DNA of 64,000 nt from Loktanella sp. IMCC34160 (GCF_004145845.1 NZ_SELP01000007.1:148180-212179); one strand, 5' to 3'; shown: positions 16,829 to 28,140, counted from the stretch's first letter. The notes: generated by a model not told the origin, from the letters alone. Numbers and translations: made by a program.

Positions 16829-19800
16829 TCAGATCCGGATCAGCTGCGCTTCGTACTGCTTGAGCACGCGGCGGGCCGTGTCGCCATAGCAGCGCGGCAT
16901 CGACCGCAGTTCCGGGAAGACCGCGAACAGTTCTTCACGGGCTTCGTCGGTGATCCCGGTCATGCCGATATCGCCCGGGTGGAAGCTTTCGGTCGCAGCC
17001 CCTTCGGCATAGACGATCTCATGTTCGTCAAACAGCATGTGGTAGTAGGTGACCGTGCCGCCTTCTTCCACGGTCACGTCCTTGCCGTTGACCAGATGTT
17101 TGGCCGAGACCAGAACTTCGGTCTCGCCGAACAGCAGTTCCGCCTCGTAGCCCTGGAACAGCATCCGGTGCTGGGGGGAAACGACAAGATCGTTTTCCAG
17201 CCCGCGGATCACCCCGCGGCGCAGCCGGATCGGCGCGAAACGATCCATCGCCGGAACGGTCCGCGACTGGATCCAGCGGATCGGGCGCAGCCCGTGGTCG
17301 CGGGTGACGACCAGATCGCCAACCTTCAGGTCCTCGATCGAACGCGCGCCATGCGGCGTGGCGATCCGGGTTCCGGTGGTGAAGCAGATGATGTTCTCGA
17401 TCTCGCTGAAGTTCAGGATCGTGCCATCGTCCAGCGTCACCGAGCCGGAATAGGAGGTATTGCCGCTGGCGTTGGTCGTAGTGCTGGTGATGTTCAGCGT
17501 CGACAGATCAGCCAGATCGCCCAGTTGCAGGGTGTCACCGCCGCCGAGGGTTTCGGCATTATTTCCGCCGGAAACGGTAATGGTCCCGTTGGTCAGCTCT
17601 CCAAGGTCCTCAAGGACAAGTGTATCGTCGCCGTCTTGCCCACGAGCGATATCGCCTTCCGAGAAGACGATCGTATCGTTCCCGGTGCCGCCATCAATGC
17701 TGTCAGCACCCGTTCCGCCATAGATGAGGTCGGCACCGGAGTCGCCGTTGATGTTATCGGCGCCGCTGCCCCCGTAGACGATATCGTTGTCCTGACCGGC
17801 CATGATATTGTCGGCACCGTCGCCACCGAAAATTGTGTCAGAGCCATCATTCGTGCGGATTGTGTCGTCGCCGGCATTACCATAGACCACATCATTGCCT
17901 GCCCCGGCGACGATGCTGTCGGAGCCGCTGCCACCCGTGATGCTGTCGTTGCCTGCGCCGGAGTCGACAAACATACCGGAGCTATCGAGGCTCAGGTCGA
18001 CCTTGTCATCGCCACCTTCGGTTTCGATTGCTTCGATTTCCGAAAAGGTCGCGGTCGAGGCGCCATCGGTGATCGTGCCAGCCTCGTCGCCGGTCATGGT
18101 GACGGTGACGTCGATCCCCTGGGTCGACCAGATGGTATCGCTGTCGGTCCCGCCTTCGCCACCGACGATGACATCGCTGCCAAACCCGGCTTCCATGACG
18201 AAGCGGTCGGCATCATCGCCACCGAAAAGCTGGTCGTCCCCGGTGCCGCCGTTGATGATGTCATTGCCGGCATCGCCGGAAATCACGTCGGCATGGCCGC
18301 CGCCAAAGATCAGGTCGTCGTCAGCGCCGCCAAAGATGGTGTCTTCGCCATCGAAGGTGGAAATCGTGTCGTTGCCGGTGCCGCCATAGACGGTTTCATT
18401 GCCGCCATCGACGCCACCGTAGACTTCGTCGTTGCCGTCGCCCGCATAGATGGTCGCGTCGCCCAGGCCGGAAGAAATCGTGTCGTCCCCGCCATAGGCA
18501 TAGATGAGGTCCGCATTGGGCCCGTGGCCCGGCAGGATCGCATCGTTGTTGTCGACCATGTCCCCGTCGGGGTCGCCGGTATAGACGCCGTTGATCACGT
18601 CGGCGCCCGCGGTGCCCTCGATCGTGCCGTCGGACAGGGGGATGCCGATGGCGTTCAGCCACAGAGGATCATCGGCGACCAGCGGGTCGACCCCGTTGAT
18701 CACGATGGATTCACCATTCGGGAAAGTCAGGACCGCATTGCCACCGCCGTCGTTGGTGACGGTCACGTCCCAAACGTTGACCGGATCGCCACCCGCATCG
18801 GTGAGCCCCGTCACATCCAGCGTGTCGATGCCGGTGAAGGTGCCGTCGCCATTGGCGGTCGGCGCATCGAAGTTGTCGACGCTGTCATTGCCGAACCCGT
18901 CGGTCAGGATGATGACATCCGCGTCGCCGTCCGGCGCGCCTTCGCCAAGATCCAGAAGGTCGTTACCCGCGCCGCCGTTCAGCGTGTCCGCGCCGGTGCC
19001 GCCGATCAGGATGTCGTCGCCATCGCCGCCCAGCATGGAATCGTCGCCAGCGCCCGCATGGACCGTCACGCCGACCGTGGTGGCGGAGGCATCGACGACA
19101 TCGTTGCCAGAGCCGAGCGAGAAGACCTCGATCTCGGAGAAGGTCGCGGTCGAGGTGCCGTCCGACAAGGTCCCGGCTTCGTTGGCGGTGAAGTTCAGGG
19201 TGGTGTCGGCGGTCACCGTCTCGGCGTCGATCTTGTCGCCACCGGTTTCACCCAGCTCGCCACCGATGATGGTGTCGTTGCCGAAGGAATCGTTCAGGAC
19301 AAAGGTGTCGTCGCCGCCATCGGACGGATAGGTCAGAACCTGAACTTCGTGGACCCAAAGGTCATCGCGCGAGCCCCCGGACGCCGCGTCGTAGACGAAG
19401 CTGAGCGTTCCGGTCGAAGATATGCCAGCGGGGAGATCGATGACCACAGAGGTCAGCGTCCCGGCGGTCACCGTCGTTGTCGAACCGGATGCACCGTTGA
19501 GGTAGGTGATCGTGCCGGTCGAGCCGTTCTGGCCCCCGGTTTCCAGGATGGCGTAGGTGACACCATCGATCTGGAGTTCAAGGGTCGCGGTGCCGGTCAG
19601 ATCGGGAAGACCGTTGCCCCAGCTCAGATCAACCTGGATCTGGGCGGTCCCGTCGCCGCTCGGGCCATTGTCCAGCCCGGTAAGCAACGTGTCATAGGTC
19701 AGCGTGCCAGAGCCGCTATCCTGGCTTAGGGTCGCGGTGCCGGATTCGTAATAGACCGAGCCGGTGTTGGTCCAGCCGGAGAGGTTCCCGTCAAAGCCGC

Positions 19801-22800
19801 CGTTGACCAACTGGTCGCTCACGACCTGCGGGCTGTCACCGTAGAGGATATCGTTGCCGGACCCGCCGTTGATGGTATCAGATCCGTCACCGCCCAATAC
19901 GGTGTCGTTGCCTTCACCCGCCGTGACAGAGTCATTCCCGGCCCCGGCTTCGATCAGGTCGTCATTGCCAGCATGGCCAGCAAGGACCGCATCGTTGCCG
20001 TCGACCATATCGCCTTCCGGGTCGCCGGTGTAGGCCGCGTCGATGATGTCGTCACCCGATGTGCCGCTGACGGTCCCGTCCAGCGTCGGTGCGGCGGGGA
20101 TGCCGATGGCCTCCAGTTCGGCGGCGCTGTCGACCGAGGTCGGCGAAACGCCGATCAGGGTGATGGATTCCCCGTTCGGGAAGGTCAGGATCGCGTCGCC
20201 GGTGCCGTCGCCATTGGTGTCGGTCACGGTCACGTCGGCGGTGGTCACCGGGTCGCCCGACGCATTTGTCAGCGCAGAGACGTCCAGCTGGTCGTTGGTG
20301 GTGCCATCGCCGCTGTCGGTCAGATCGAAGCCGGTGACCGCATCGGCGCCAGAGCCATCGGCCAGCAGGATCGTGTCGCGGCCGCTGCTGAGGACGATGT
20401 TTTCAATCTCCGAGAAGGTGACGATGCCATTGGCATCGGTCACGGTCCCGGCCTCGGGGTCGTTCGCGGTCAGATCGACGGTAGTATCGGTCGACAGGAA
20501 GCTGAGGTCGAGCGTGTCGCCCGTGGTCTCGGCCCCTTCGCCGCCCACGACGGTCATGTTGTGCGGACCGGCACCCCAGGAATCCCAGACCTCGATGATG
20601 TCGTCGCCGTCGCCGCCGCTGACGCTTTGGCTGGCCCAGTCCATCGACAGGATATCGTTGCCCGCGCCGCCCAGAACGGTGTCGTTCGCGGCCCAGCTGT
20701 AGACATAGTCGTCGCCCGCGCCGGCATCGATGTAGTTGTCGCCGTCGTTGGCCTCGATGTAGTCGTTGCCGTCGCCACCGGCGATCACGTCATTGCCGTC
20801 GCCGCCATAGATTTCGTCGTTGCCGGCGCCGCCGTCGATGCTGTCGCCCGCGGTGTCGGACCCGAAGGTCTGGTAACCATAAATGGTGTCGTCGCCGGTT
20901 CCGCCCAGAAGGGTATCGGTGCCCGCGCCGCCGTAGACGATGTCGTTGTCCGCGCCCGCATCGACAAAATCGTTGCCGTCGCCACCATAGACGGTGTCTG
21001 TGCCCGCACCGCCATAGACGATGTCATTCCCGGCACCAGCCTCGACCGTGTCGTTTCCAGCCCCGGCCGCAACCGAGTCATTGCCAAAGTCGGCGATGAT
21101 CCAATCGGCGCCGGACCCGCCGATGACGGTGTCGTCACCGCCCCCGGTGCTGAGGTCCATGCCAGAGCTGTCCAGGGTCGCGTCGATCGTGTCGTTCGCG
21201 GCGCCAGTGTAGATCGCTTCGATCTCCGAGAAGGTCGCGGTTGCCGACCCATCGGTGATCGTCCCGGCCTCGTCCCCGGTGAAGGTGATGTTGCGCACAT
21301 CCGTAGAGGTGAACGGCGTATCAAGGATGTCGTAGTCGGTCCCGCCTTCGCCGCCGACAAAGGTTTCGCCGTCGAAGGTGGTGTTGGTGACGATGAACCG
21401 GTCGCCGTCGTCACCGCCGTACAGCGTATCGTTCCCGGCCGAGGCATAGAGCGTGTCGTTGCCCGATTCACCATAAGCGGTGTCGTTTCCGGCACCGGCC
21501 TGAATGATGTCGTTGCCCGCGCCGGCCTCGATCAGGTCGTCGTTGGCGGCGTGACCGGGAAGGACCGCGTCCCCCGCATCGACCATGTCGCCCTGCGGGT
21601 CGCCGGAATAGCCGGAGTTGATGATATCCGCGCCCGCGGTGCCCGAAACGGTCCCGTCCGAGGGCGGAAGTGTCAGGTTTTCGATCTCGGCGAACTGAAC
21701 CGTGACCCACTCGCCCGACGCATTGAGGACCTGGACACTGCCCGAGGTGCTGTTGCCGTCCGGATCGGGGGTCTGCGACAGGTTCTGGTAGGCCAGATAG
21801 GCGGAGAGATCGAGCGTGTCGCTGTCGAGCCCGCCCGCGCCACCGTCGACCCAGATCGCGGTGTTCGTGTTGCCAAACCCGTCCGTCAGCGTCGGATCGA
21901 CGATGAAGGTATCAGCGTCGTCGCCGCCAAAAACGGCCTGATCTCCGGAACCGACGAAGATGGTGTCGTTGCCTGCGCCACCGGCGACTGTATCGATCCC
22001 GTCCCCGGAATAGATCGTGTCGTCGCCAGCCTCGCCCGAAAGGATGTCCGCACCCGCGCCGCCAAAGATGACGTCGTTGCCGTCTCCGGCGTTCACGATG
22101 TCATAGCCGCCGCCCATGTAGATGGAGTCGTTCCCGGCCCCACCCTCAACATAGTTGTCGCCGGACGAGGCATAGATCCCGTCGTCGCCCAACCCGCCGT
22201 AAAGCTGGTCGTTGCCGCTGTCGCCCACCAGCACGTCATTCCCGGCGTCGCCATAGAGAATGTCGTTCCCGGCATCGCCGTCCAGGTGGTCGTTCCCGTC
22301 GCCGCCGTAAAGCGTATCGTCGCCGTCTACGCCCCAGATGCTGTCGTTGCCTGCGCCACCGTAAAGCGTGTCATTCCCGGCCGTATCGGCGGCAGGGGTG
22401 TAGGTGACAGAGGTGATCAGGAAGTCGGACCCGTCGGTGCCGTCGGTCTGCGGTAGGCCGGAAAAGACGATCTGGTCAAACGCGCCATAGCCGGAGACAT
22501 CAACCGTGCCTTCGCCGCTGCCGGCAACACCTTCGGTAAAGGTGCCAGAGGCGACGAGAACGCCATCGTTATAGATCGCCCATTGCGCCTGTTCGGCGAA
22601 ATCTTGGGTCCACAGGACGCTGAAATCAAAGCTGAGTTCGGTGATGTCCTGATCGAAGTTGACGTGCAGTTCTTCCGACAGGCCAGAGGCAAGGTCATAG
22701 CCGGTTTGCTGGGACACCGCGCTGTCAGAGTCGGAAATGTTGCCGCTGGCGCCAAACCCGGTCACACCATTATAGGTAAAGGTCGCAAGGTTGCCCGCGC

Positions 22801-24076
22801 TGGGCGCGGTCTGGACACCGCCGACCACGTTGACCGCAGTGACCGTAAAGCCGCTGGTCGTGTCGGTGAAGTTCGTGGCGTCGATCGTGATCGGGTCCGG
22901 CGTCTGCGCGGTATAATCATCGCCGTGGATGATGTCGTCGCCGCCACCGCCATAGACAAGGTCGTCGCCCATGCCGGCGTTGATGCTGTCGTCGCCCTCA
23001 ACGATCGGAATCGTGTCGTAGTAGACATCGGTGACCCACAACGCCTGACCGGCGGTTCCACCGTTTTCATAGATGATTTCGAAGGTCGCAACCGGGCCTG
23101 CGATTTCGACAAGCACCGCGCCCTCTGTGCTGGTCTGCGTGTCCGAGGTGTTTGCGGCGGTAACCGTATTGCCCGAAACCGTATCCGCGCCATAGGGCGT
23201 GATCGTGACGGCAACCGGGTTTCCGTTCGCGTCAGAGGCGTTGATCGTGACGATGTCCTGCCAGCCGGACATGTCCACGTCGTTGAGGATGAAGCTGATG
23301 TTCTGGACTTCACCCGTCAGGCCCGATCCGGCCTCGGCGCTGAAATCGAAGGTTGCGGTGACGTTCGGACCCGCGCCGCCGGCCAAATAGAGGCCAGAGT
23401 TCGTGGCATAGGGGCCGGTGCCCACATATTGGGTCGAGCTGGAGGTCTGAACGGCCGTGTTGCCACCGTCATTGGTGAACGAGACGTTGACGTTCATCCC
23501 GCCGGTATCTTGGGTAAACCCGCCGGCGATATTGGTGCCGTTCGCGCCCTGCGCGATCCAGTTCAGGTGTTCAGAGGTGCTCGCCGGCGGGGTGGTGGTG
23601 CTGTCGCCATAGACGACGTCGTTCCCGTCGCCCGCCGCGATGGTGTCGTTCAGCGACCCGGCAATGATCGTGTCGTTGCCGCCCCCGGCATCGATGCTGT
23701 CGTTGTCGCCGTCGGCGCCATCAACGACGTTCCCGTCGGGATCGCCGGTATAGCTGGAATCGATGAAATCGCTGCCACCCGTGCCCGAAACGATGCCATC
23801 GTCGGCGACATATGCCGGCGCAGAGACGGCAGAGGCGTCGCCGCTGGTGGTGTACCAGTTATCCGGAACGAAATAGACGTTGCCGTCGGACCCGAGGTAA
23901 TAAACCCCGGTGTCGTTGATGTTCGAATAGAAAAGACCATCGCCTTGCCAGACGCCGGACCAGTTCCAGCTGCCCGTTCCAATGATGCTATCCTGCGTGA
24001 AATTGGACTGGGAGGCAGAGATGTAATCTCCGCTGTCAAGGCTGCCGTCGCCAAGCGTAACCAGATAACCGATCAT
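16829..24076 (-). CDS. giant RTX calcium-binding protein with C-terminal Hint domain
   Basis: A 2415-residue acidic protein. Most of it consists of RTX nonapeptides (GGxGxDxxx) that bind calcium, a mark of surface or secreted proteins exported by type I systems. Four larger modules each begin with a DGTVSGT-like phrase followed by a YxGDPxGDMVD-like phrase. Two non-RTX segments (about residues 200-360 and 400-565) and one near 1480-1640 look like beta-rich jelly-roll domains. The last 185 residues (from Cys2231, CFTTGTRIATPHG) form a Hint domain with SPQHRM as the block-B His, suggesting self-processing. The N-terminal 90 residues contain a Trp/Tyr-rich GSWNWSGVWQGDG stretch. No secretion genes are adjacent. 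Adhesion or biofilm function is inference. Confidence 0.88.
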   Translation of the reverse strand: MIGYLVTLGDGSLDSGDYISASQSNFTQDSIIGTGSWNWSGVWQGDGLFYSNINDTGVYYLGSDGNVYFVPDNWYTTSGDASAVSAPAYVADDGIVSGTGGSDFIDSSYTGDPDGNVVDGADGDNDSIDAGGGNDTIIAGSLNDTIAAGDGNDVVYGDSTTTPPASTSEHLNWIAQGANGTNIAGGFTQDTGGMNVNVSFTNDGGNTAVQTSSSTQYVGTGPYATNSGLYLAGGAGPNVTATFDFSAEAGSGLTGEVQNISFILNDVDMSGWQDIVTINASDANGNPVAVTITPYGADTVSGNTVTAANTSDTQTSTEGAVLVEIAGPVATFEIIYENGGTAGQALWVTDVYYDTIPIVEGDDSINAGMGDDLVYGGGGDDIIHGDDYTAQTPDPITIDATNFTDTTSGFTVTAVNVVGGVQTAPSAGNLATFTYNGVTGFGASGNISDSDSAVSQQTGYDLASGLSEELHVNFDQDITELSFDFSVLWTQDFAEQAQWAIYNDGVLVASGTFTEGVAGSGEGTVDVSGYGAFDQIVFSGLPQTDGTDGSDFLITSVTYTPAADTAGNDTLYGGAGNDSIWGVDGDDTLYGGDGNDHLDGDAGNDILYGDAGNDVLVGDSGNDQLYGGLGDDGIYASSGDNYVEGGAGNDSIYMGGGYDIVNAGDGNDVIFGGAGADILSGEAGDDTIYSGDGIDTVAGGAGNDTIFVGSGDQAVFGGDDADTFIVDPTLTDGFGNTNTAIWVDGGAGGLDSDTLDLSAYLAYQNLSQTPDPDGNSTSGSVQVLNASGEWVTVQFAEIENLTLPPSDGTVSGTAGADIINSGYSGDPQGDMVDAGDAVLPGHAANDDLIEAGAGNDIIQAGAGNDTAYGESGNDTLYASAGNDTLYGGDDGDRFIVTNTTFDGETFVGGEGGTDYDILDTPFTSTDVRNITFTGDEAGTITDGSATATFSEIEAIYTGAANDTIDATLDSSGMDLSTGGGDDTVIGGSGADWIIADFGNDSVAAGAGNDTVEAGAGNDIVYGGAGTDTVYGGDGNDFVDAGADNDIVYGGAGTDTLLGGTGDDTIYGYQTFGSDTAGDSIDGGAGNDEIYGGDGNDVIAGGDGNDYIEANDGDNYIDAGAGDDYVYSWAANDTVLGGAGNDILSMDWASQSVSGGDGDDIIEVWDSWGAGPHNMTVVGGEGAETTGDTLDLSFLSTDTTVDLTANDPEAGTVTDANGIVTFSEIENIVLSSGRDTILLADGSGADAVTGFDLTDSGDGTTNDQLDVSALTNASGDPVTTADVTVTDTNGDGTGDAILTFPNGESITLIGVSPTSVDSAAELEAIGIPAAPTLDGTVSGTSGDDIIDAAYTGDPEGDMVDGNDAVLAGHAGNDDLIEAGAGNDSVTAGEGNDTVLGGDGSDTINGGSGNDILYGDSPQVVSDQLVNGGFDGNLSGWTNTGSVYYESGTATLSQDSGSGTLTYDTLLTGLDNGPSGDGTAQIQVDLSWGNGLPDLTGTATLELQIDGVTYAILETGGQNGSTGTITYLNGASGSTTTVTAGTLTSVVIDLPAGISSTGTLSFVYDAASGGSRDDLWVHEVQVLTYPSDGGDDTFVLNDSFGNDTIIGGELGETGGDKIDAETVTADTTLNFTANEAGTLSDGTSTATFSEIEVFSLGSGNDVVDASATTVGVTVHAGAGDDSMLGGDGDDILIGGTGADTLNGGAGNDLLDLGEGAPDGDADVIILTDGFGNDSVDNFDAPTANGDGTFTGIDTLDVTGLTDAGGDPVNVWDVTVTNDGGGNAVLTFPNGESIVINGVDPLVADDPLWLNAIGIPLSDGTIEGTAGADVINGVYTGDPDGDMVDNNDAILPGHGPNADLIYAYGGDDTISSGLGDATIYAGDGNDEVYGGVDGGNETVYGGTGNDTISTFDGEDTIFGGADDDLIFGGGHADVISGDAGNDIINGGTGDDQLFGGDDADRFVMEAGFGSDVIVGGEGGTDSDTIWSTQGIDVTVTMTGDEAGTITDGASTATFSEIEAIETEGGDDKVDLSLDSSGMFVDSGAGNDSITGGSGSDSIVAGAGNDVVYGNAGDDTIRTNDGSDTIFGGDGADNIMAGQDNDIVYGGSGADNINGDSGADLIYGGTGADSIDGGTGNDTIVFSEGDIARGQDGDDTLVLEDLGELTNGTITVSGGNNAETLGGGDTLQLGDLADLSTLNITSTTTNASGNTSYSGSVTLDDGTILNFSEIENIICFTTGTRIATPHGARSIEDLKVGDLVVTRDHGLRPIRWIQSRTVPAMDRFAPIRLRRGVIRGLENDLVVSPQHRMLFQGYEAELLFGETEVLVSAKHLVNGKDVTVEEGGTVTYYHMLFDEHEIVYAEGAATESFHPGDIGMTGITDEAREELFAVFPELRSMPRCYGDTARRVLKQYEAQLIRI

Positions 24077-24409
24077 ATTGTTTCACCACTCTCTGCTCGC
24101 CCACCGCATTCCTGTAGTGCGGACACACCTCGGGCCTTTGTTTACAGAGTTTGAATTAATTGACGGTTAGGGCAGGATTTCGTTTGGAAGGGGAAATCTT
24201 GTGACCATTTAGTGAAAATTTGCCTCAATTTTCCCGAACCATGGCGAACCTGTGTCATAGGCCGCTTTGTCGCCACATTTCGGAAATTTGGCCGGTTCTG
24301 GTATCGCGACAATGCAACGCAGATCTAGAAGGGGACTTGTAATATACATGCAATGTGTCGAATGTGTTGGCCGAGACCGGATCGGCCTGAAAAACAAGGG
24401 GAATGGCAC
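24077..24409. other. A+T-rich divergent intergenic region
   Basis: No gene seen. This 333-base gap is clearly more A+T-rich than its surroundings and separates the RTX gene (leftward) from the methyltransferase-like gene (rightward), so both promoters should lie here. It contains runs such as TTGAATTAATTGACGG and ACTTGTAATATACATGC, but no promoter box pair convincing enough to call. No tRNA-like fold or significant inverted repeat was noticed. Confidence 0.6.
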
Positions 24410-24877
24410 ATGCTGAAGTGGATCGACATCCCCCCTGTCTGGCTGGCGGGTTTCGTGGTCATTGCCTGGCGGATCGGGATAGCCGACCCGTGGGGTCTTG
24501 GGTTCGGCGGGGCGTGGTCCGACCTTGCCGCCGGACTGCTGATCGGCGGTGGGCTGGTTCTGATGCTTCTGGCGGTGACCGAGCTGCGCAAGCAGCGCAC
24601 CACCGTCATCCCGCACCGCGTGCCCGCGAAGATGGTGCAATCCGGCATTTACAGGCGCAGCCGCAACCCGATCTATCTGGGCGATGTGCTGGTTCTGACC
24701 GGGCTGATCCTGCGGTTCGATGCGGCCCTTGCGCTGCCCCTGATCCCGGTTTTCGTCTGGGTGCTGGAACGGCGGTTCATCCTGCCCGAGGAGGACCGGC
24801 TACGCCGCACGTTCAGGGCCGATTTCGCCCGATACTCGATGAAAACCCGCCGCTGGTTCGGCACGACGAAGGATTAG
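24410..24877 (+). CDS. isoprenylcysteine carboxyl methyltransferase-like membrane protein
   Basis: A 155-residue integral membrane protein with about four membrane segments. The C-terminal half has the SGIYRRSRNPIYLGD signature and a following LPEEDRL...FARYSMKTRRW segment, typical of the ICMT/PEMT-like family whose members methylate small or lipid substrates with S-adenosylmethionine. The bacterial substrate is unknown. Start at MLKWIDIPP, with AAGGGGA upstream; the frame opens at 24353. It is monocistronic, ahead of pntA. Confidence 0.8.
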   Translation: MLKWIDIPPVWLAGFVVIAWRIGIADPWGLGFGGAWSDLAAGLLIGGGLVLMLLAVTELRKQRTTVIPHRVPAKMVQSGIYRRSRNPIYLGDVLVLTGLILRFDAALALPLIPVFVWVLERRFILPEEDRLRRTFRADFARYSMKTRRWFGTTKD

Positions 24878-25078
24878 AGCGGGGGTCGGGATTCTGTCCA
24901 GAATGGTCGGAAACGCCGCGTCCCGGGTTGTGAAAACCGCAGACGCCCGCTATGCGCAACATCAGACCCGGACCAACCGGGCAAGGAATTTCGCGGCCCT
25001 GCGCCGCAACTGGGTGGAAACCCCTTTCGGCAGGCCCGCCGTCTGGGGACGCAAACGGAGAGAGAGGGGGACGCTTTC

Positions 25079-26650
25079 GTGAAAATCGGAGCTCCGAAGG
25101 AAGTAATCGAGGGTGAAAACAGGGTCGCCATGACGCCTGCGTCCGCCCTTGACCTGCAAAAACTTGGATATGACTGCCTGATCGAAACCGGGGCCGGCGC
25201 GAACGCCGGGTTCTCGGACGCGGATTACAAGGCCGCAGGGGTCGAGGTGGTCAAGACCGCCGCCGCCCTGTGGAAAGCCGCCGATATCGTGGCCAAGGTC
25301 CGGGTGCCCACCGACGCCGAAATGAAGCGCCTGCGCGAAGGCCAGACCCTGATCACCTTCTTCAACCCCGGCGGCAATGCCGAAGGGATGGAGGCGGCGG
25401 CCAAGAAGGGCGCCAACGTTATCGCCATGGAAATGGTCCCCCGCATCAGCCGGGCCCAGAAGATGGATGCGCTGTCGTCCATGGCTAATATCGCGGGCTA
25501 CCGCGCCGTGATCGAAGCGGGCAACAATTTCGGCCGTTTCTTCACCGGTCAGATCACAGCCGCGGGCAAGGTGCCACCGGCCAAGGTCCTGATCGTCGGG
25601 GCCGGCGTTGCGGGCCTTGCCGCGATCGGCACCTCGACCTCTCTGGGTGCCGTGACCTATGCCTTTGACGTGCGGCCCGAAGTGGCCGAACAGGTCGAAA
25701 GCATGGGCGCGGAATTCGTCTACCTCGACTTCGAGGAAGAACAGCAGGACGGGGCCGCGACCGGCGGCTATGCCTCTGTTTCTTCTCCGGAATTCCGTGA
25801 AGCCCAGCTTGCCAAGTTCCGCGAGCTTGCGCCCGAGATGGACATCGTCATCACCACCGCCCTGATCCCCAACCGCGAAGCGCCGGAGCTGTGGACCGAG
25901 GACATGGTCACGGCGATGAAGCCCGGATCGGTCATCGTCGACCTTGCCGCCGAAAAGGGCGGCAACTGCAAGCTGACCGTGGCCGACGAAAAGATCGTCA
26001 CCGACAACGGCGTGACCATCATCGGCTATACCGACTTCCCCAGTCGGATGGCCGCGCAGGCCTCGACCCTCTACGCCACCAACATCCGTCACATGATGAC
26101 TGACCTGACCCCCGAAAAGGACGGCCAGATCAATCACAACATGGAAGACGACGTGATCCGTGGCGCAACGGTGACCTTCGCCAGCGAGATCACCTTCCCA
26201 CCCCCGCCGCCGAAAGTGCAGGCCATCGCTGCGGTGAAGAAGGAAGCCCCGAAAGAGCTGACCCCGGAAGAGAAACGCGCCGCAGAGGTCGCGGCCTTCA
26301 AGGCCCAGACCAAGAACCAGGTCACGCTTCTGGCCGTGGGCGGCGGGCTGATGCTTCTGGCCGGGCTTTATGCCCCCGCCAGCTTCATGCAGCACTTCAT
26401 CGTGTTCGTCCTCTCGGTCTTCGTCGGCTTCCAGGTCATCTGGAACGTGTCGCATTCGCTGCACACGCCGCTGATGGCGGTGACCAACGCAATCTCGTCG
26501 ATCATCATCCTTGGCGCCCTGATGCAGATCGGGTCCGGGTCGTGGCTGGTGATCCTCCTTGCCGCCCTCTCGGTCTTCATGGCCGGGATCAACATCTTCG
26601 GCGGCTTCCTCGTCACGCGGCGCATGCTCGCCATGTTCCAGAAATCGTAA
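25079..26650 (+). CDS. pntA: NAD(P) transhydrogenase subunit alpha
   Basis: A 523-residue subunit of the proton-translocating transhydrogenase that reduces NADP+ with NADH at the expense of the proton gradient. The NAD-binding domain includes [18 protein letters not shown] (about 170-187), and the C-terminal third carries membrane helices after a Lys/Pro-rich linker. This is the undivided alpha form, not the split PntAA/PntAB type. It starts with GTG behind GAGAGGGGG. The pntB gene follows after 14 bases. Confidence 0.96.
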   Translation: MKIGAPKEVIEGENRVAMTPASALDLQKLGYDCLIETGAGANAGFSDADYKAAGVEVVKTAAALWKAADIVAKVRVPTDAEMKRLREGQTLITFFNPGGNAEGMEAAAKKGANVIAMEMVPRISRAQKMDALSSMANIAGYRAVIEAGNNFGRFFTGQITAAGKVPPAKVLIVGAGVAGLAAIGTSTSLGAVTYAFDVRPEVAEQVESMGAEFVYLDFEEEQQDGAATGGYASVSSPEFREAQLAKFRELAPEMDIVITTALIPNREAPELWTEDMVTAMKPGSVIVDLAAEKGGNCKLTVADEKIVTDNGVTIIGYTDFPSRMAAQASTLYATNIRHMMTDLTPEKDGQINHNMEDDVIRGATVTFASEITFPPPPPKVQAIAAVKKEAPKELTPEEKRAAEVAAFKAQTKNQVTLLAVGGGLMLLAGLYAPASFMQHFIVFVLSVFVGFQVIWNVSHSLHTPLMAVTNAISSIIILGALMQIGSGSWLVILLAALSVFMAGINIFGGFLVTRRMLAMFQKS

Positions 26651-26664
26651 GGGGGTAGGGGACA

Positions 26665-28140
26665 ATGGAATTCGGATTCACCACGGCGGCCTATGTGGTC
26701 GCGGCTGTTCTCTTCATCCTTTCCCTCGGCGGTCTGTCGGGGCAGGAAAGCGCCAAGCGCGCGGTCTGGTATGGCATCGTCGGCATGGCGCTGGCGGTGG
26801 CGGCGACGCTGATTGGCCCCGGTTCGGGCTTGTGGCTTCTGTCGCTTCTGCTGATCGCGGGCGGCGGGATCATCGGCTATCAGGTGGCGCAGCGCGTCCA
26901 GATGACCGAAATGCCGCAACTGGTCGCGGCGATGCACAGCCTTGTGGGCCTTGCGGCCGTTTTCGTCGGCTTCAACGCCCATTTCGAGATCGGCCGCGTG
27001 GCCGAAATCATGGCAAGCGTGCCCACCACCCTGACCGCAACCGGGATCGAGGCGTGGCTGCACGATCAGGGGCTTGGCACCTTCGGGTCGCTGATTTCCC
27101 ACAAATCGGCGGTCGAGATCAACATCCTGCGGGTCGAACTGTTCCTTGGCATCTTCATCGGGGCGGTGACCTTCACCGGGTCGGTGATCGCCTATGGCAA
27201 ACTGGCGGGCAAGGTCAGCTCCAAGGCGGAAAAACTGCCGGGGGGCCATGCGCTCAATGCCGGGGCGGCGATCCTCTCGGCAATCTGCCTGATCTGGTAC
27301 TTCAACACCGGGGGCTTCCTGCCGCTGGCGCTGATGACGCTGGCCGCGCTGTTCATCGGCTATCACCTGATCATGGGGATCGGCGGGGCCGATATGCCCG
27401 TCGTCGTGTCGATGCTGAACAGCTATTCCGGCTGGGCGGCGGCGGCGATCGGCTTCTCGCTTGGCAATGACCTCCTGATCGTGGTTGGCGCGCTTGTGGG
27501 CTCGTCGGGTGCGATCCTGTCCTACATCATGTGCAAGGCCATGAACCGGTCCTTCGTCAGCGTGATCCTGGGCGGCTTCGGCGGCACCTCTGGCCCCGCG
27601 ATGGAGATCGAGGGCGAGCAGATCGCCATCGACAGCGACGGTGTCGCAACCGCGCTGGAAGAGGCCGACAACGTCATCATTATCCCCGGCTACGGCATGG
27701 CTGTGGCGCAGGCGCAGCAGTCGGTTTCCGAACTGACCAAGCGGTTGCGGGCCAAGGGCAAGAACGTCCGCTTTGCGATCCACCCGGTCGCGGGCCGACT
27801 GCCCGGCCATATGAACGTGCTTCTGGCCGAGGCGAAGGTCCCCTATGACATCGTTCTGGAAATGGACGAGATCAACGAGGACTTCCCGGACACCGATGTG
27901 GTCATCGTGATCGGGTCGAACGACATCGTGAACCCCGCCGCGCAGGAAGATCCCAACAGCCCCATCGCCGGGATGCCGGTTCTGGAATGCTGGAAGGCCA
28001 AGCAGGTCTTTGTTTCCAAGCGGGGGCAGGGGACCGGCTATTCCGGGATCGAGAACCCGCTGTTCTACAAAGAGAACACGCGGATGTTCTACGGCGACGC
28101 CAAGAAGTCGCTGGACGAGCTGCTGACCAAGATCAGCTAG
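26665..28140 (+). CDS. pntB: NAD(P) transhydrogenase subunit beta
   Basis: A 491-residue partner of PntA. The N-terminal two thirds are multi-pass membrane sequence, and the C-terminal domain binds NADP(H): [14 protein letters not shown] (about 333-346) and [15 protein letters not shown] (about 413-427). GGGGTAGGGG precedes the ATG. The pair forms a complete two-gene operon ended by a strong terminator. Confidence 0.96.
   Translation: MEFGFTTAAYVVAAVLFILSLGGLSGQESAKRAVWYGIVGMALAVAATLIGPGSGLWLLSLLLIAGGGIIGYQVAQRVQMTEMPQLVAAMHSLVGLAAVFVGFNAHFEIGRVAEIMASVPTTLTATGIEAWLHDQGLGTFGSLISHKSAVEINILRVELFLGIFIGAVTFTGSVIAYGKLAGKVSSKAEKLPGGHALNAGAAILSAICLIWYFNTGGFLPLALMTLAALFIGYHLIMGIGGADMPVVVSMLNSYSGWAAAAIGFSLGNDLLIVVGALVGSSGAILSYIMCKAMNRSFVSVILGGFGGTSGPAMEIEGEQIAIDSDGVATALEEADNVIIIPGYGMAVAQAQQSVSELTKRLRAKGKNVRFAIHPVAGRLPGHMNVLLAEAKVPYDIVLEMDEINEDFPDTDVVIVIGSNDIVNPAAQEDPNSPIAGMPVLECWKAKQVFVSKRGQGTGYSGIENPLFYKENTRMFYGDAKKSLDELLTKIS

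Noticed and set aside
16979..19729. 916-residue + strand frame (and 19973-22456, 22583-24154) opposite the RTX gene
   Set aside because: These mirror the GGxGxD codon pattern of the RTX gene, show the same periodicity and no independent domain.
16829..24076. Intein at the end of the RTX protein
   Set aside because: The Hint domain is at the very C-terminus with no C-extein or splicing motif after it, so protein splicing is not supported; cleavage only remains possible.
24962..27810. Long minus-strand frames opposite pntA and pntB
   Set aside because: Antisense of clear transhydrogenase genes; composition is His/Gly/Arg-biased.
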